Below, piece by piece: positions 46,793 to 58,110 of a stretch of DNA of 64,000 nt. The notes beneath the pieces were generated by a model that made no database searches, was not told where the DNA came from, and saw only the letters and a program-made list of their open reading frames with translations. The position numbers and the translations under genes were made by a program. Position 1 is the first letter of the stretch. Each line of letters opens with the position of its first letter. Source of the DNA: Plecoglossus altivelis (lineage: Eukaryota; Chordata; Actinopteri; Osmeriformes; Plecoglossidae); contig BROE01000018.1 in the NCBI GenBank assembly GCA_036571765.1, positions 15,057,643-15,121,642 of the forward strand, read 5' to 3'.

Positions 46793-49700
46793 ATGGCTGC
46801 AGCCCTCTCCCGTGCTCTGAAATTGCCCGGTACGTATCCATAACGGAAACATATTTAATTGTTGTTGTCCTTTATGCCGTCTGAGTTGTCCGCGGAGGTT
46901 CTCAGAATTTAGCCAACCATTCAGCTGAAATCATTCGTTGTTCGTTGCCCAGATAGCTTCACGCAGCTAACGGTATCAGCTACTGATTATTACAGTTGCT
47001 TATGATTCAAACCATGCAGCGTTTCATGACATTTCATTATGATCAAATGGGTTAACTATAGAGAATTTCCCCACTATTCTTGATGTTAGAAGCCCAGGCG
47101 AAATGAAATGTAATGTACGAAACCGATGGCCGACACGTTAAGGACGCCACATCAGAAAGTTGTTTACCCATCTTCTCAGTTTTAATAACGAATAGTACCA
47201 ATACTTATAAGGCACATGTAATACCCACATAGCCGTGGTCTAATCGTTTTTCCCAAAATATTTGAACGGAATCAGTCGCAGATGTGGAACATTTCATTGC
47301 ATGGAGAGATAATATATATTCTGACCCAATAACATGGCGAATCAATGCAGGAAATGAAAAAAGCAATTTATGACACGGACACAGGCCCACGTTGGTCTGA
47401 AAGGTTTATCAAGGCTGGACAATGTTTAACCTGTGTCGGTCATTGATTAATGGCGTGTGTTTGCTTCCCTGCAGGGAAGAAAGGCTCAGAGCTGGGGGAG
47501 TATGACCCGCTTACCCAGGCTGACAGCGAGGACGACAGCGAGGAGGATGACCTCGTGCTCAACTACCCCCGCAACGGGCTGGGTCGGGGAAACTGCATGG
47601 GCGCGGGGCCCTCAGACCTGCGGGGCGGCAGGGCCGGAAGACTGGTGGGGGGCGAAGAGGAGGCGGAGGCGGAAGAGGAGGAGGAGGACGACGAGTGGAA
47701 GGAGCGTCTCCCTGTCAGATCCCGGCCGGACAGGGAGGAGCTGAAGGGCATGCAGTACTGGAGCCAGAGGGAGGCAGGCCGGGAGGGGGGACTGGAGGAC
47801 AGAGGGGGCCCGGGGGGGGCGGCGGGGGGAGGACCGGGGATGGGCGCGGGCTCCGGGGCCGATCCAGATAGGAAGAAGGCCAAGAAGAGGAACGTCATTA
47901 GAACGGCCTTCTTCCTGGTGCCACTGGTGTGCGCCATGCTGCTAGTGCTGCTGTTTGCCTTCCTGGTGCCTTGCCAGAAGGGAGAGCTGGCCAAGTGGCC
48001 GCAGTGGGAGAGACAGTTGGGGGAGGATGCAGGAGGTGAGACAGGTTTTGAAATGATGTAGATGGTGAGAGACATGTCAAATGATGTAGGAGGTGAGACA
48101 GGTTTTGAAATGATGTAGAGGGTGAGGGACATGCCAAATGATGTAGGAGGTGAGACAGGTTCTGAAATGGTGTAGAGGGTGAGGGACATGCCAAATGATG
48201 TAGGTGAGACAAGTTCTGAAATGATATAGAGGGTGAGGGATATGTCAAACGATGTAGGAGGTGAGACAGGTTCTGAAATGATGTAGAGGGTGAGAGACAT
48301 GTCAAATGAGGTGAGACCTGTGACATGATGTAGGGGGTGAGACGTGACAAGGTGTAGGAGACGTGAGACATGTAGCTCGATGTAGGAGGTGAGAGAAATG
48401 GGAAACGACGTAGGAGGTGAGACAGGAAATGCACTTCTTCCATACAAAATCCCGAACTTTTTCCTCAGCCAAGACTGTACAGGCCTGCCTAAAACCTCAG
48501 GTAGATTACTGTATATAGAGAGGGATTAGAAAGATTAGTCCAGAGGTAAACACTAGCCTAAATCACTGCCTTTGTTTGCTGGCTCAGGTAGATTCCAAAA
48601 GATTTGACGTGACCGTGACTGGAGACTGCTTGCCTTATCACGATGACGCAGTGACAAGGTTGTCACTGTACACACAACATACTTGTGCATGTTGGGATAT
48701 TCTCAGCTCAGAGGCAGGGGAGCTAAATAGAGAAAAATAGCTGTTTTGCTTCGCGTCTGTGTTTTCGAATTCCGCTACCTTCGGTAGCCATGATTATTTG
48801 GAGGTTGAAAACAGACTGAACAAGCAGAGACTATTTTAACAGACCCTTCTCACAATGAAAATCTGTCTTCGCGGAGTAAGGGCCTTCAGAACAATGTGGA
48901 ACATATAGAGACAGAGATCACCTGGAATCACGTGTCAATCATGCGGGCCATCACTCTCACTTGGACTCACGCTCAGAATGTAGTCAACACACAACCTTTA
49001 GTTGACAAAGACCCATTGGGACGATTTATGAACGAACGACCCGCTTCGACAACCTCCAGTTTCATTCTAAACACCATTTTCTCCTCCCTAGATTCTTGTT
49101 GTTGTCAATTTGGAGGGTTAACAGGGTGTGGTTGTGTTTACCCAGGTGTTGCCCTCCCTCCCCTGGCGCTGTGGGACGTGGACGGGGACGCGGTGGAGGA
49201 CGTGCTGGTGGGGGTCACAGAGTGGAGCAACGACACCCAGGCCTCCACCTCCTCTGCCGGGCACAGCAAAGGTAAGCGTTGCCCCCCCCCCCTGTGCTCG
49301 TCCGGAAGTCTGGACTGTCGTTCGACAGCGATGGCCTGCTGTTTTTTCAGCCCGAGGTTTGGGTAGAATACTGAAAACCCCTGCTACTGTTAGAGCTCCT
49401 ATTGGCTGGCTGTTGTTCTCGTCAGACGAAGGTCTGGAGGAGCTGTCTTCCTCTTCTTCTTCTCCTCCTTGTTGATCCCCAACGCTCCGCTGTCCGCAGA
49501 CCCCCTGCGGTGATCTGTCGGGGATTACGCGATTTTAATCCTCGTGGCCAATCCGGTTTACGGCAGTCGCCCTGATTCTGATTCAAGCAGTTTGTCACCT
49601 GAGCTGATCCCGAGTCACCTCTCTCTCTTTCTGTCTGTCTGTCTGTCTCCCCCTCTCCCCCTCTCCGCCCTTCCCCCCTCCTCACTCCCCCAATCCCCGT

Positions 49701-52700
49701 CGTACCCCGCAGTCTACAGCGTGGTGGCGCTGTCGGCGTACAGCGGCCGGGTGCTGTGGCGGAGGGGCCTACGGGAGCCGGCCGTTTCGGTGCAGTGCGG
49801 CCTGCAGTACGAGGCCCACCCGGTCCCCCTCCCAGCAGGGGGCGCTGCCCTCAGGGCCTACCCCCAGACGGCGCCGCTCCTGTCCGGCCAGCAGGAGCAG
49901 GGCAGCGGGCCGGTGTGCCTCCTCATCGCCTCGCCGCACGTCACCGCTGTCAACAGCACCACGGGTCAGTGAAACGCCGCGTCGGCACGGCGACGAGTGC
50001 TGGTGGGGTTCAGGCGGGTGGGAGGGACGTCAAGATGGAGATCAGGTGATCAGGTTGATGAGGGGATTTCAACGGTTGCGTAGCCGCACTTGTTGTTGCT
50101 GTTACTTTGAGTGCTTCACTCATCTTCTCAACCACATGTAGGTTGGGGGGGTGTCTAGAGTTCCTGGCTCGGGAAATCAATGACCTTTAACCCCCCACCC
50201 CCTCCTTTAGGGTCATATGAATGCGGCCCTAATGGAGCCTATGGAACAGGTGGTTGTAAAGGATCAATGTATAGATAGATCACCTTGGAACTGAAACCTA
50301 ATAGTCGCAGTCGTTCCCAAGCTTAAAACTCGGGAACGACTGCGACCATTAAGCAGAAGACTAACTCTTCTCCATAAATATACTTTGAAATAATTGGAAA
50401 ATCGCATCCAGGAAGTCAACCATTATTGGACCACATCAGTGTTTCAAGACAGTATGAAGACGTTATTAAGGTGTAGTTCCCCCCCCCAGGTAAGGAGTTG
50501 TGGACCGTCTCCCCAGGAGTGGTGGAGTCCCATGCTGTGTCATTGCCAGATCTCCAAGGAGACACGGTTCCTGACCTGCTGATAGCTACTCTCCCTGCTG
50601 ACCAGGTACGGCTAGCCTCCTCTCCAGCCTCAGCCTCGCTCTCATTCACAGCCTCTCGTCAGCCTCGCTCTCATTCACAGCCTCTCCTCCAGCCTCGCTC
50701 TCATTCANNNNNNNNNNNNNNNNNNNNNNNNNNNNNNNNNNNNNNNNNNNNNNNNNNNNNNNNNNNNNNNNNNNNNNNNNNNNNNNNNNNNNNNNNNNNN
50801 NNNNNNNNNNNNNNNNNNNNNNNNNNNNNNNNNNNNNNNNNNNNNNNNNNNNNNNNNNNNNNNNNNNNNNNNNNNNNNNNNNNNNNNNNNNNNNNNNNNN
50901 NNNNNNNNNNNNNNNNNNNNNNNNNNNNNNNNNNNNNNNNNNNNNNNNNNNNNNNNNNNNNNNNNNNNNNNNNNNNNNNNNNNNNNNNNNNNNNNNNNNN
51001 NNNNNNNNNNNNNNNNNNNNNNNNNNNNNNNNNNNNNNNNNNNNNNNNNNNNNNNNNNNNNNNNNNNNNNNNNNNNNNNNNNNNNNNNNNNNNNNNNNNN
51101 NNNNNNNNNNNNNNNNNNNNNNNNNNNNNNNNNNNNNNNNNNNNNNNNNNNNNNNNNNNNNNNNNNNNNNNNNNNNNNNNNNNNNNNNNNNNNNNNNNNN
51201 NNNNNNNNNNNNNNNNNNNNNNNNNNNNNNNNNNNNNNNNNNNNNNNNNNNNNNNNNNNNNNNNNNNNNNNNNNNNNNNNNNNNNNNNNNNNNNNNNNNN
51301 NNNNNNNNNNNNNNNNNNNNNNNNNNNNNNNNNNNNNNNNNNNNNNNNNNNNNNNNNNNNNNNNNNNNNNNNNNNNNNNNNNNNNNNNNNNNNNNNNNNG
51401 GAGGAGGAGGGGCCACAGAGAGGACTGGGAGGGGAGGGGCGGGGGGGGGAGGAGGGGCCACAGAGAGGACTGGGGGGAAGGCCGGCCTAGTATGGCACTA
51501 ACAGCTGAGGAATGTCTATACTTAAACCGTGTGTGTGTGTGTGTGCGTGCGTGCGTGTGTGTGTGCGTGTGACGATTGGGGCCCTGTCGCAGCACAAGCC
51601 GATTTCCCATCCTTGTGGGTACATTTCTGCTCGCTAGCTGCATTGACTGTGACGGCAGAAAAGTCTTTGTTGAACGCAAACCTGTTTTTGTCTGCTTGTG
51701 TTGTCAGTCGCCCGGCCCCAGGCCAGTTCAACGATGACCTTGTCCCCGATCTGCTCCTCCAGTCAGGGGATCACGGAGTTCGAAAGGTACCATCTACCAT
51801 CCCCGCTGAAGCTGCAGCCATGACAAGCAATCAGATTAGTTCGATCATATCTTTAAAATGTATTTCAGCGTACGTTCTGTGAGCAGATGTATGCTTGAGA
51901 AGCCAGATTGTGTGAGATTTCTTTGTCTGCTTTACAGAGATATGTAACATATTTTAATGACGCAACATCGTAGTGTTTACTTTTGCGTGTTTGAAGCCCA
52001 TTTTTGGTCATGTCCATATCTCCTAACTCCTGCCAGATCCAGGTGGTGGATGGAGCCAGTGGGCGTGGCCTGTGGGCTGCAGAGTTTGTATGTCCCGACC
52101 TCCATCTGGATGGCTCCTCAGTCACCACCACCTCCGGCCAATCAGCTTTCCTCTTCTGGGCCGGCGAGCCCCTCAGATTGGCCAAGAATATCACCAAGAC
52201 AACCGTGAGTCCCTGTGGCACACCCGTGGAATGGACCAATCGAATCCAGTTTGTCAGATGCTTGGCTCTGGTCCACTTGAAGCTGTGAAACCGACCGTGT
52301 CACTTCCTGTTTGCTTACCTCCAGGTGGTGCCGGCAGAACCTGTAGTCAGGAAGCTCTACCTGCTGCATCCTACATATCCCACAATCCTCCTGGAGCTGA
52401 CCCGCACCACAGACAAGGTGCTCACGGCAGCAGGTACGTGGCCTCAAACTACGACAACTATAAGAACTGGAAGTATTGAGTTCTTCAAAAGCAGGTAGAA
52501 ATATCCACACATCTTAAGAGTCTAGCTTACATTACATGTACATTTACGCTTCCAGGTGAGATTTGATTGCCAGGATGACCTCTCGCTTTCTTTCATGTCA
52601 GCCAATCAAAATTCGAATGACCAAATATGGAAGAGGGGCGAGCGTCCACTCCGCCTGTCACCGCTCTCTTCTCCTCCACAGTGACGTACCAGGAGCAGCA

Positions 52701-52911
52701 GAAAGACGCGTCCTACGTCACCATCTCGTCTCGGCCTAGCTCCAGCCCAGAGCCTGGGACTCAAGTAGTGAGGACCCTGAGGTTGAGGCCTGCCATCGCG
52801 GCCGGGCGGGTCGTGAGGCTGGGGGACGGTGGGAAAGGACCGGGCCCTTTCAGACCCGGGGTATTCGAGATCAACAAGTTCTTCCGGCACCTCTCTTTCA
52901 AACAGCATTAG
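46793..52911 (+). CDS. fam234b: FAM234B, type II membrane protein with FG-GAP-like repeats (middle exons missing)
   Basis: Orthologue of human FAM234B (KIAA1467), a poorly studied single-pass protein. Exons: 46793-46829, 47475-48035, 49146-49271, 49713-49964, 50490-50605, [gap], 51708-51786, 52037-52204, 52325-52433, 52682-52911; visible phases agree. It opens MAAALSRALKLPGKKG then ELGEYDPLTQADSEDDSEED, close to human MATVLSRALKLPGKK. Exon 2 continues with an acidic Gly-rich stretch and a TM helix (FFLVPLVCAMLLVLLFAFLV). The lumenal part has FG-GAP-like Asp repeats (LALWDVDGDAVEDVLVGV; LPDLQGDTVPDLLIATL; GQFNDDLVPDLLLQSGD) and VVDGASGRGLW, SGQSAFLFWAGE, KLYLLHPTYPTILLEL. About 150 residues present in human, between LIATLPADQ and the GQFNDD exon, fall in the N-gap. 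Exon 2 ends at the first unit of a minisatellite. Confidence 0.92.
48026..48425. repeat. 57-bp minisatellite starting at the fam234b exon 2 donor
   Basis: Six to eight imperfect units beginning GATG(C/T)AGGAGGTGAGACAG, mostly 57 bases apart (about 48026, 48083, 48140, 48197, then 48251 and further shortened units). The first unit spans the real exon/intron junction, so the intronic units repeat the donor context AGGAG/GTGAGAC. Confidence 0.85.
50628..50707. repeat. Tandem repeat at the left edge of the gap
   Basis: Units of about 26 bases (CAGCCTCGCTCTCATTCACA then GCCTCTC) repeated three times up to the first N. Confidence 0.8.
50708..51399. other. Assembly gap (692 N)
   Basis: A run of 692 unresolved bases inside fam234b. 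Repeats on the two sides differ (CT-rich on the left, GGAGGAGGGGCCACAGAGAG on the right), so the gap probably spans two arrays and unique exons between them. Confidence 0.99.
51400..51480. repeat. Tandem repeat at the right edge of the gap
   Basis: Two copies of a G-rich unit containing GAGGAGGGGCCACAGAGAGG, about 44 bases apart, directly after the N run. Confidence 0.8.
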
Positions 52912-53979
52912 GTTGCAAAGAAGCACTACAGTCGCGTTGAAGAGGTGGACTAATGCGACCAAACCTTTAGAGACCCTACTTAAGTTATTCATCTATCTTT
53001 CAGCATTAGTCACACAGGGAGCGTTGGGAGTTGGGCTACAGGAGATGGGGGTCACCAGCAGAGGCTGCCCCCTACAGGCCGAACAGGATGAACACACATT
53101 AACCTTGTTATCGTTCCGTGGGTTCGACCCAGGCGGAAACGCAACACTGCACATTGGCAGCCGCGGCTTCGCTTACGGTTGAGATGGAATTCCGTTCATG
53201 TTTACATTTCATGTTTCCCGTTCATTTGATCGTTTTTATGTCTTATCTTTATCATGCGTTAGGTTGATTTTATTTATAAATACTTAACCTTAAATACTTT
53301 TAACTTACATGCAGGTATTTATTGGATTCCAATAGTTTTAGGGGTGGCAAATATGAAATCTCATTAATTGTAATGTATTTATGTTTGGTTAGTCCGTAAA
53401 GGAAAAACTGGTTTCTTATCATTAGTTACGTAGTAAACGTATGGAGATCGAGCGCCGTGAGTTAAGAGTGAGAGTACGAGACTGCTGCAATGGAAAGTAA
53501 ATTAGTTCATAATTTAGTTAATCCGCATAATAATTTGCACCATTGTCTCGCCTTTCTATAGAACATTGTATTGGTTAATAGGCATCCATCATTCCTTCAA
53601 ACACTTTTACTTGCACTTTTTAAGTACACTACTACTACTGATTATGACCTATTTAAGGCAGCGATCTTCCTTGCATTATGTTGAAAGTCTGTAGATATTT
53701 TTGCGATTGTACAGTGTGTATGTGTTACCTCCGTTCATTTCAAGGGCAGATGTGTGCGACTGTAAATATTGCTGATAATTTGCCTGGAACACTTGGAACA
53801 CCTGACGATACCTCCAGCTAAGATATGTCAGTTTTACTGTCAGCGCGTTGAAAAAGTGATTGGTTCTTCCTGGGTATGTTTAGGGGTGTTTACTTGCATG
53901 CCTTTCAGAGTATGTCCAGGGGTGTACACTTGCAGCGGAAACCCCGCTGACAAATAAAGGTGTCGCTGGCAAAAGTCCG
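52912..53979. other. fam234b 3' flank and smdt1 upstream region
   Basis: AT-rich sequence without a recognisable exon. An AATAAA at 53953-53958 could end fam234b transcripts about 1 kb after the stop, immediately before the smdt1 first exon. Confidence 0.45.
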
Positions 53980-54096
53980 GTGATAAATGAACGTCCAAAT
54001 TTAAACGGCTCGTTTTTCCGCAGTGCAACATACGCAGCGAAGATTGCGGCGGCCTTCGGTCGCCTGGCCAGGCTCTCGGCATTTAAAAACGCTCGT

Positions 54097-54784
54097 ATGA
54101 CCAATTTTACCTCGGTCAAGGGCTCGGGGACACCACAGGTTATTTTTCGGACCGCTGTGTGCACTGAAACCGGTGGCATTCAACCTAAACCAAAGAAGGT
54201 AAGGGCGAGTATGCAGACAGATATTGATCAATCATGAACGAATGAGACCATGTAGACCAATAACTTTGAAGGGGTTCCAAGAAAAACCCTGAGAACAAGA
54301 TCCTAAAACAGGCATTGGAGTATGGAAGATGATTGACAGCGCATTCATTCACAAACACCTGGAAGTTCAACTGCATGACCAAACCTTTCTGCATGTTGTC
54401 ACAAAGCAATATATACAATAAACCCTGGATGACTAGATTTGCCTACTAATTTGTCGCAACCATCATTAAACACAATTAAACAATCAACGTCGCTTCAATT
54501 AATGACATTTCTATATTGGGAATATTTAAAGAAAAAAAGTTCTATTTGGAGACAGACACACTAAAACAAGATGTTATTAGTGGAACTAACATAGGCTACA
54601 TGTTTTTTTTTATTATAACGGAACGCCCGGCTTCGCCGCTACCAAGACCTCGTTTGGCCTGCTCCGTATCGCTATGGTCGTTGTTCCTTTCTTGTACGTG
54701 GGAACTTTAATCAGCAAGAATTTCGCCGCCTTACTGGAAGAACACGACATCTTCGTACCAGAGGATGATGACGATGATGACTGA
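54097..54784 (+). CDS. smdt1: Essential MCU regulator EMRE (SMDT1); true start uncertain
   Basis: Single-pass inner-mitochondrial-membrane subunit of the calcium uniporter that couples MCU to MICU1/2. Exon 1 ends at 54198 (PKPKK, GTAAGG donor); exon 2 is 54647-54784, in phase 0. Exon 2 is almost the human mature protein: TSFGLLRIAMVVVPFLYVG (TM), TLISKNFAALLEEHDIFVPE and a poly-Asp tail. GGIQPKPKK matches human GAILPKPVK. Starting at the first in-frame ATG (54097) gives 79 residues against 107 in human and a poor targeting sequence. The frame stays open upstream to about 53980 and reads AAKIAAAFGRLARLSAFKNAR, typical of a mitochondrial presequence, but has no ATG. A sequence error or a non-ATG start is likely. 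An exon-like acceptor near 54924 may belong to the 3'UTR. Confidence 0.88.
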
Positions 54785-55154
54785 GGGCTCTGGATAGTAC
54801 GTATACTCGAAGGCAAATCACCCTCAAAAAATACGGTCGAATGAGTCATTCGTGTGACTGTCTCGCAGTAGAGATGTGCGATTACTTGTTACTGTCACTC
54901 GTGTTCTGTCTTTCCTCTCCACAGGGCGGAGCTCTTCAGACGTCGTTTTAAGACGAAGATTTAGACTACCAAACCTCCGAAAACTCAACCATTGTAATGC
55001 CTTTTTGGTGAAACTTCTTTCCGCCTCCTGTGTTCTCCCTTAAATCTCTGGGATCCGTGTGTGCTTGTTTTACATAGACAGTGGTGTAATCTGGAGTAGA
55101 CGAGGCAATCTCAATCTGGTCGTCGATTACTTGCATGCAAAGACACCTCTTCGA

Positions 55155-55160
55155 AATAAA
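55155..55160 (+). promoter_or_regulatory. Candidate polyadenylation signal of smdt1
   Basis: AATAAA 371 bases after the smdt1 stop, 361 bases from the stop codon of the facing ndufa6 gene. Confidence 0.45.
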
Positions 55161-55520
55161 ACTGCCACAACAAGGCCATTTGTCTGTCACTTTGACTATT
55201 AAGAAACGTAGACAAACTCGTTGGTTACACAAACCCATCCGCATCCCTGTGCCATTCAACTTGTGTACTAAAGGAACAGGGAGACTACGATCATTCCTCT
55301 TGAGGGCCACTAATATACAGCACAATGAATCTGAAAATGTATATAATGTTCCAATTAAATCCCCAACGTCACATTTCTCACCAAATGTACAATAACTGTT
55401 GTTCAATTACGACTGGACAAGAGAGGTTGTGTTTTGGGGGTTGTATATTATTTACAGTTGAATACAAGTGGCAAGAGATGTCACACTGGACATGAGAGGT
55501 CCGAGGGTGGGGGTGGCAGT

Positions 55521-56697
55521 TCATGGGTCGTGTCCGTGGTAAAACTTGGACAGGAAGTCAGCAGGACGAGGCGCCTCCGTCTCGTGGAAATAGCGCATGA
55601 TGTGGGTCTTCTGCTTCCAGACGTTGATGGTTTCCTGCAGCTCCATCTTCCCCTTGAAACACCACAGAAGAAGAGAGAATTCAGAGACCTTGCGAGAACC
55701 AACGGCGCAACGCGTCTTTAAGACGAACCATTGGTCCTCTCTATCGTCCGTTGGAGTAAACAGGAAGTAAGACAAGGATCATTTCCGACACTGACCTTGA
55801 TCACCAGCATGTCGATCACGCGTGGATCATTTACGTGCTTGTTTTTGTCGAACATCTCCCTCATTTTATCTCTTCCCTGGCGAACTGTGATGTCTAGCTG
55901 GAATGTAGACACTATGGGACAGACGATGAACGAGTTACGGAGTGCTGCGAATATCGACCATTTCCCCGATTACTACCTGTTCGATTAAACTGGGATACCA
56001 CGCCAAACCTTATTACACAAGTACATAGACGTGTGGTTCAATGTTTATATCGATAGTTCAATTGCAGACAGTTCAAAATCGAAATCACACATGCTGGATA
56101 AATAGAGCGTTCATATAGGCCCTATTAGCTAGCCAGCTACCGTATGTTGTGTTATAACAAAACTATATCACTGTTCAAAACTACAGCACAGTTGCTATAG
56201 TTGCTTAGTTCAACTAACGCGTTAGCAAGCTATGAAGCTACATTTAGCACCGTGTTAAGAATGACATTGATTTGTTATAGTATCCTACGTGACACTGCAA
56301 TAAAGCATAAATTAAAGACCGACTTTAGTCAATGCTGATAAAACGATCAAAACAAACGAATAAAGAGGGTCACGGAGTTGACATTGCCCTTTCAGTGACT
56401 ACACGTCGCTAGCCTGTACTAGCAAGCGATTCAAGACAACCAGCTGTGTGATGCTTGTGTAGCATTAGCTAGCTAGCTAGCTAACTAGCTAGCTAACTGT
56501 ACCAACACGACCTTGACGCTCGGTTTCCGAATGTAAACACGCACAGGAGACGTTGCCTTACCTGTGTTTGGGACCTCGCGGTACCAGGCTCGATACAGCT
56601 CCCGAACTCTGCGTTTAGCTTCATCCAGATCGCGGCTGAAGAGAGGTTTTACAACTTTAGCAGCTCCAGCAGCTCGAGTGGCAGCCGTGGACGCCAT
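55521..56697 (-). CDS. ndufa6: NADH dehydrogenase 1 alpha subcomplex subunit 6 (complex I LYR protein)
   Basis: Accessory subunit of respiratory complex I on the matrix arm; its LYR fold binds mitochondrial acyl carrier protein. Three exons: 56697-56562, 55911-55796, 55652-55521; GT-AG, phases consistent, 127 residues (human about 128). Exon 1 has KVVKPLFSRDLDEAKRRVRE then LYRAWYREVPNT, with the LYR motif. Exon 2 has FQLDITVRQGRDKMREMF and DPRVIDMLVIK. Exon 3 has ELQETINVWKQKTHIMRYF and ends HETEAPRPADFLSKFYHGHD-P. An in-frame ATG 21 bases upstream (56718) would add seven residues; the inner ATG fits the family length better. Tail to tail with smdt1, as in human 22q13.2. Confidence 0.96.
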
Positions 56698-56759
56698 GAC
56701 TGTCGCTCTTCGTTCCACCGACCGTACGTGACGGTTAGTCAGTGAATTTCTGACGTGGG

Positions 56760-57060
56760 CCGCCTAGTGTATCGGAAGGGAATGTGATCAACGAGACGAT
56801 TTGTTTAACAATCCCTAACATTAATCCTTTCAGTTTTTAAGCAAATCCATAAAGGTATATTAGGGTAAACACAATTGGGTCTTGGGCAAGACAGCTGCCG
56901 ATTTTCTGCAATACAATTCCAGGTTCTCGACATTGTAAAAACTGTCAGACGTTCTAACAGTCATAGTTAGATGTTTCAAAATGGCCACTAGATGGCGCCA
57001 GCAGTCCTTATTTCATCTGCAGAACCAAGTTGTATTCCGCCAAGCAGCCCGTGGAAGATT

Positions 57061-57073
<13 letters not shown>
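56760..57073. other. ndufa6 upstream flank
   Basis: Unique sequence upstream of ndufa6. No gene recognised. The ndufa6 promoter should lie near 56700-56800. Confidence 0.4.

Positions 57074-57074
<1 letters not shown>

Positions 57075-57121
<47 letters not shown>
57075..57121. repeat. (GT)n microsatellite
   Basis: About 23 GT units, followed at 57136-57156 by a short GGT run. Confidence 0.95.
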
Positions 57122-57123
<2 letters not shown>

Positions 57124-57365
57124 TGTGTGGTGGGAGTGGTGGTGGTGGTGGTGGGGTGATGTAAGTTAATGTAACTGGCCCGCCCGACAGTTTAACCCCC
57201 CTCAGCTGAAATGGTCTACCACCTCCCCTCTGTGGTTCATGTGTTTTAGAGGAGGTACAAGGTCTACTGCAGTTCAGCATTTCTCCTCAAACCACACCCA
57301 GAGTTATCTAAGAGGGCACAGAATGGTCATGAAAGCTCCTGGAAGGGAAGTCTGGCCCAAAGTTT

Positions 57366-57680
57366 TGTCATCTTGTATAATGTGATATCTCCAGAGCCTT
57401 GTCACCTTGTACAATGTGATATTTCCAGAGCCTTGTCACCTTGTACAATGTGATATTTCCAGAGCCTTGTCACCTTGTATAATGTGATATCTCCAGAGCC
57501 TTGTCACCTTGTATAATGTGATATCTCCAGAGCCTTGTCACCTTGTATAATGTGATATCTCCAGAGCCTTGTCATCTTGTGTAATGTGATATTTCCAGAG
57601 CCTTGTCACCTTGTACAATGTGATATTTCCAGAGCCTTGTCACCTTGTACAATGTGATATTTCCAGAGCCTTGATTCCAT
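57366..57680. repeat. 34-bp minisatellite
   Basis: About nine regular copies of a 34-base unit containing CCTTGTCACCTTGTACAATG and TGATATTTCCAGAG. Two subtypes differ at ACAATG/ATAATG and ATTTCC/ATCTCC and come in blocks. Confidence 0.9.
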
Positions 57681-58110
57681 CCATTTGTATGGATTCCCTG
57701 CTTCGATTTCGCTTCAGAAGCTTGTCACATACCCTTGTCATACCCGATGTGAGCATTATTGCACAGAGCCTCTGTCCGAACTATTGTCGCTATGGTCGAT
57801 ATCACTCAGAAGCCCCACTGTCACCATTGAGTATAATGTGATACTCTCCAGAGCCATTGAAATCTATGTTTGTAATGTTGATATCTCTCAGAGCCTTGTC
57901 ATCTTGCTGTATGCTTGCGATATCTCCCAGAGCCTTGTCAAATTGTATTAATGTGATTATCTCCAGAGCCTTGTCCATCCTGTGTGCTAATGGGATGATA
58001 ATTCCAGAGCGTTGTATCTTAGCTGTAATGGGGGTGATATCCATCGCAGAAGACCTATGTCATCATTGTATAACTGTGATATTTCCAGAGCACTTGTCAT
58101 ATGTTATTAG
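57681..58110. repeat. Decayed continuation of the 34-bp minisatellite
   Basis: The CAGAGCCTTGTCA and TGTGATAT words continue but units vary in length, with frequent one- to three-base insertions and substitutions. The sharp change in regularity at about 57675 is striking. Confidence 0.7.

Noticed and set aside
47563..48447. 294-codon minus-strand frame with repeated SPPTSFDMSLTLYIIS
   Set aside because: Antisense of fam234b exon 2 plus the 57-bp minisatellite. The repeat keeps the frame open because 57 is a multiple of three.
50498..51679. Long frames on both strands spanning the gap
   Set aside because: They exist only because N codons are read through; the flanking part on the plus strand is repeat, not exon.
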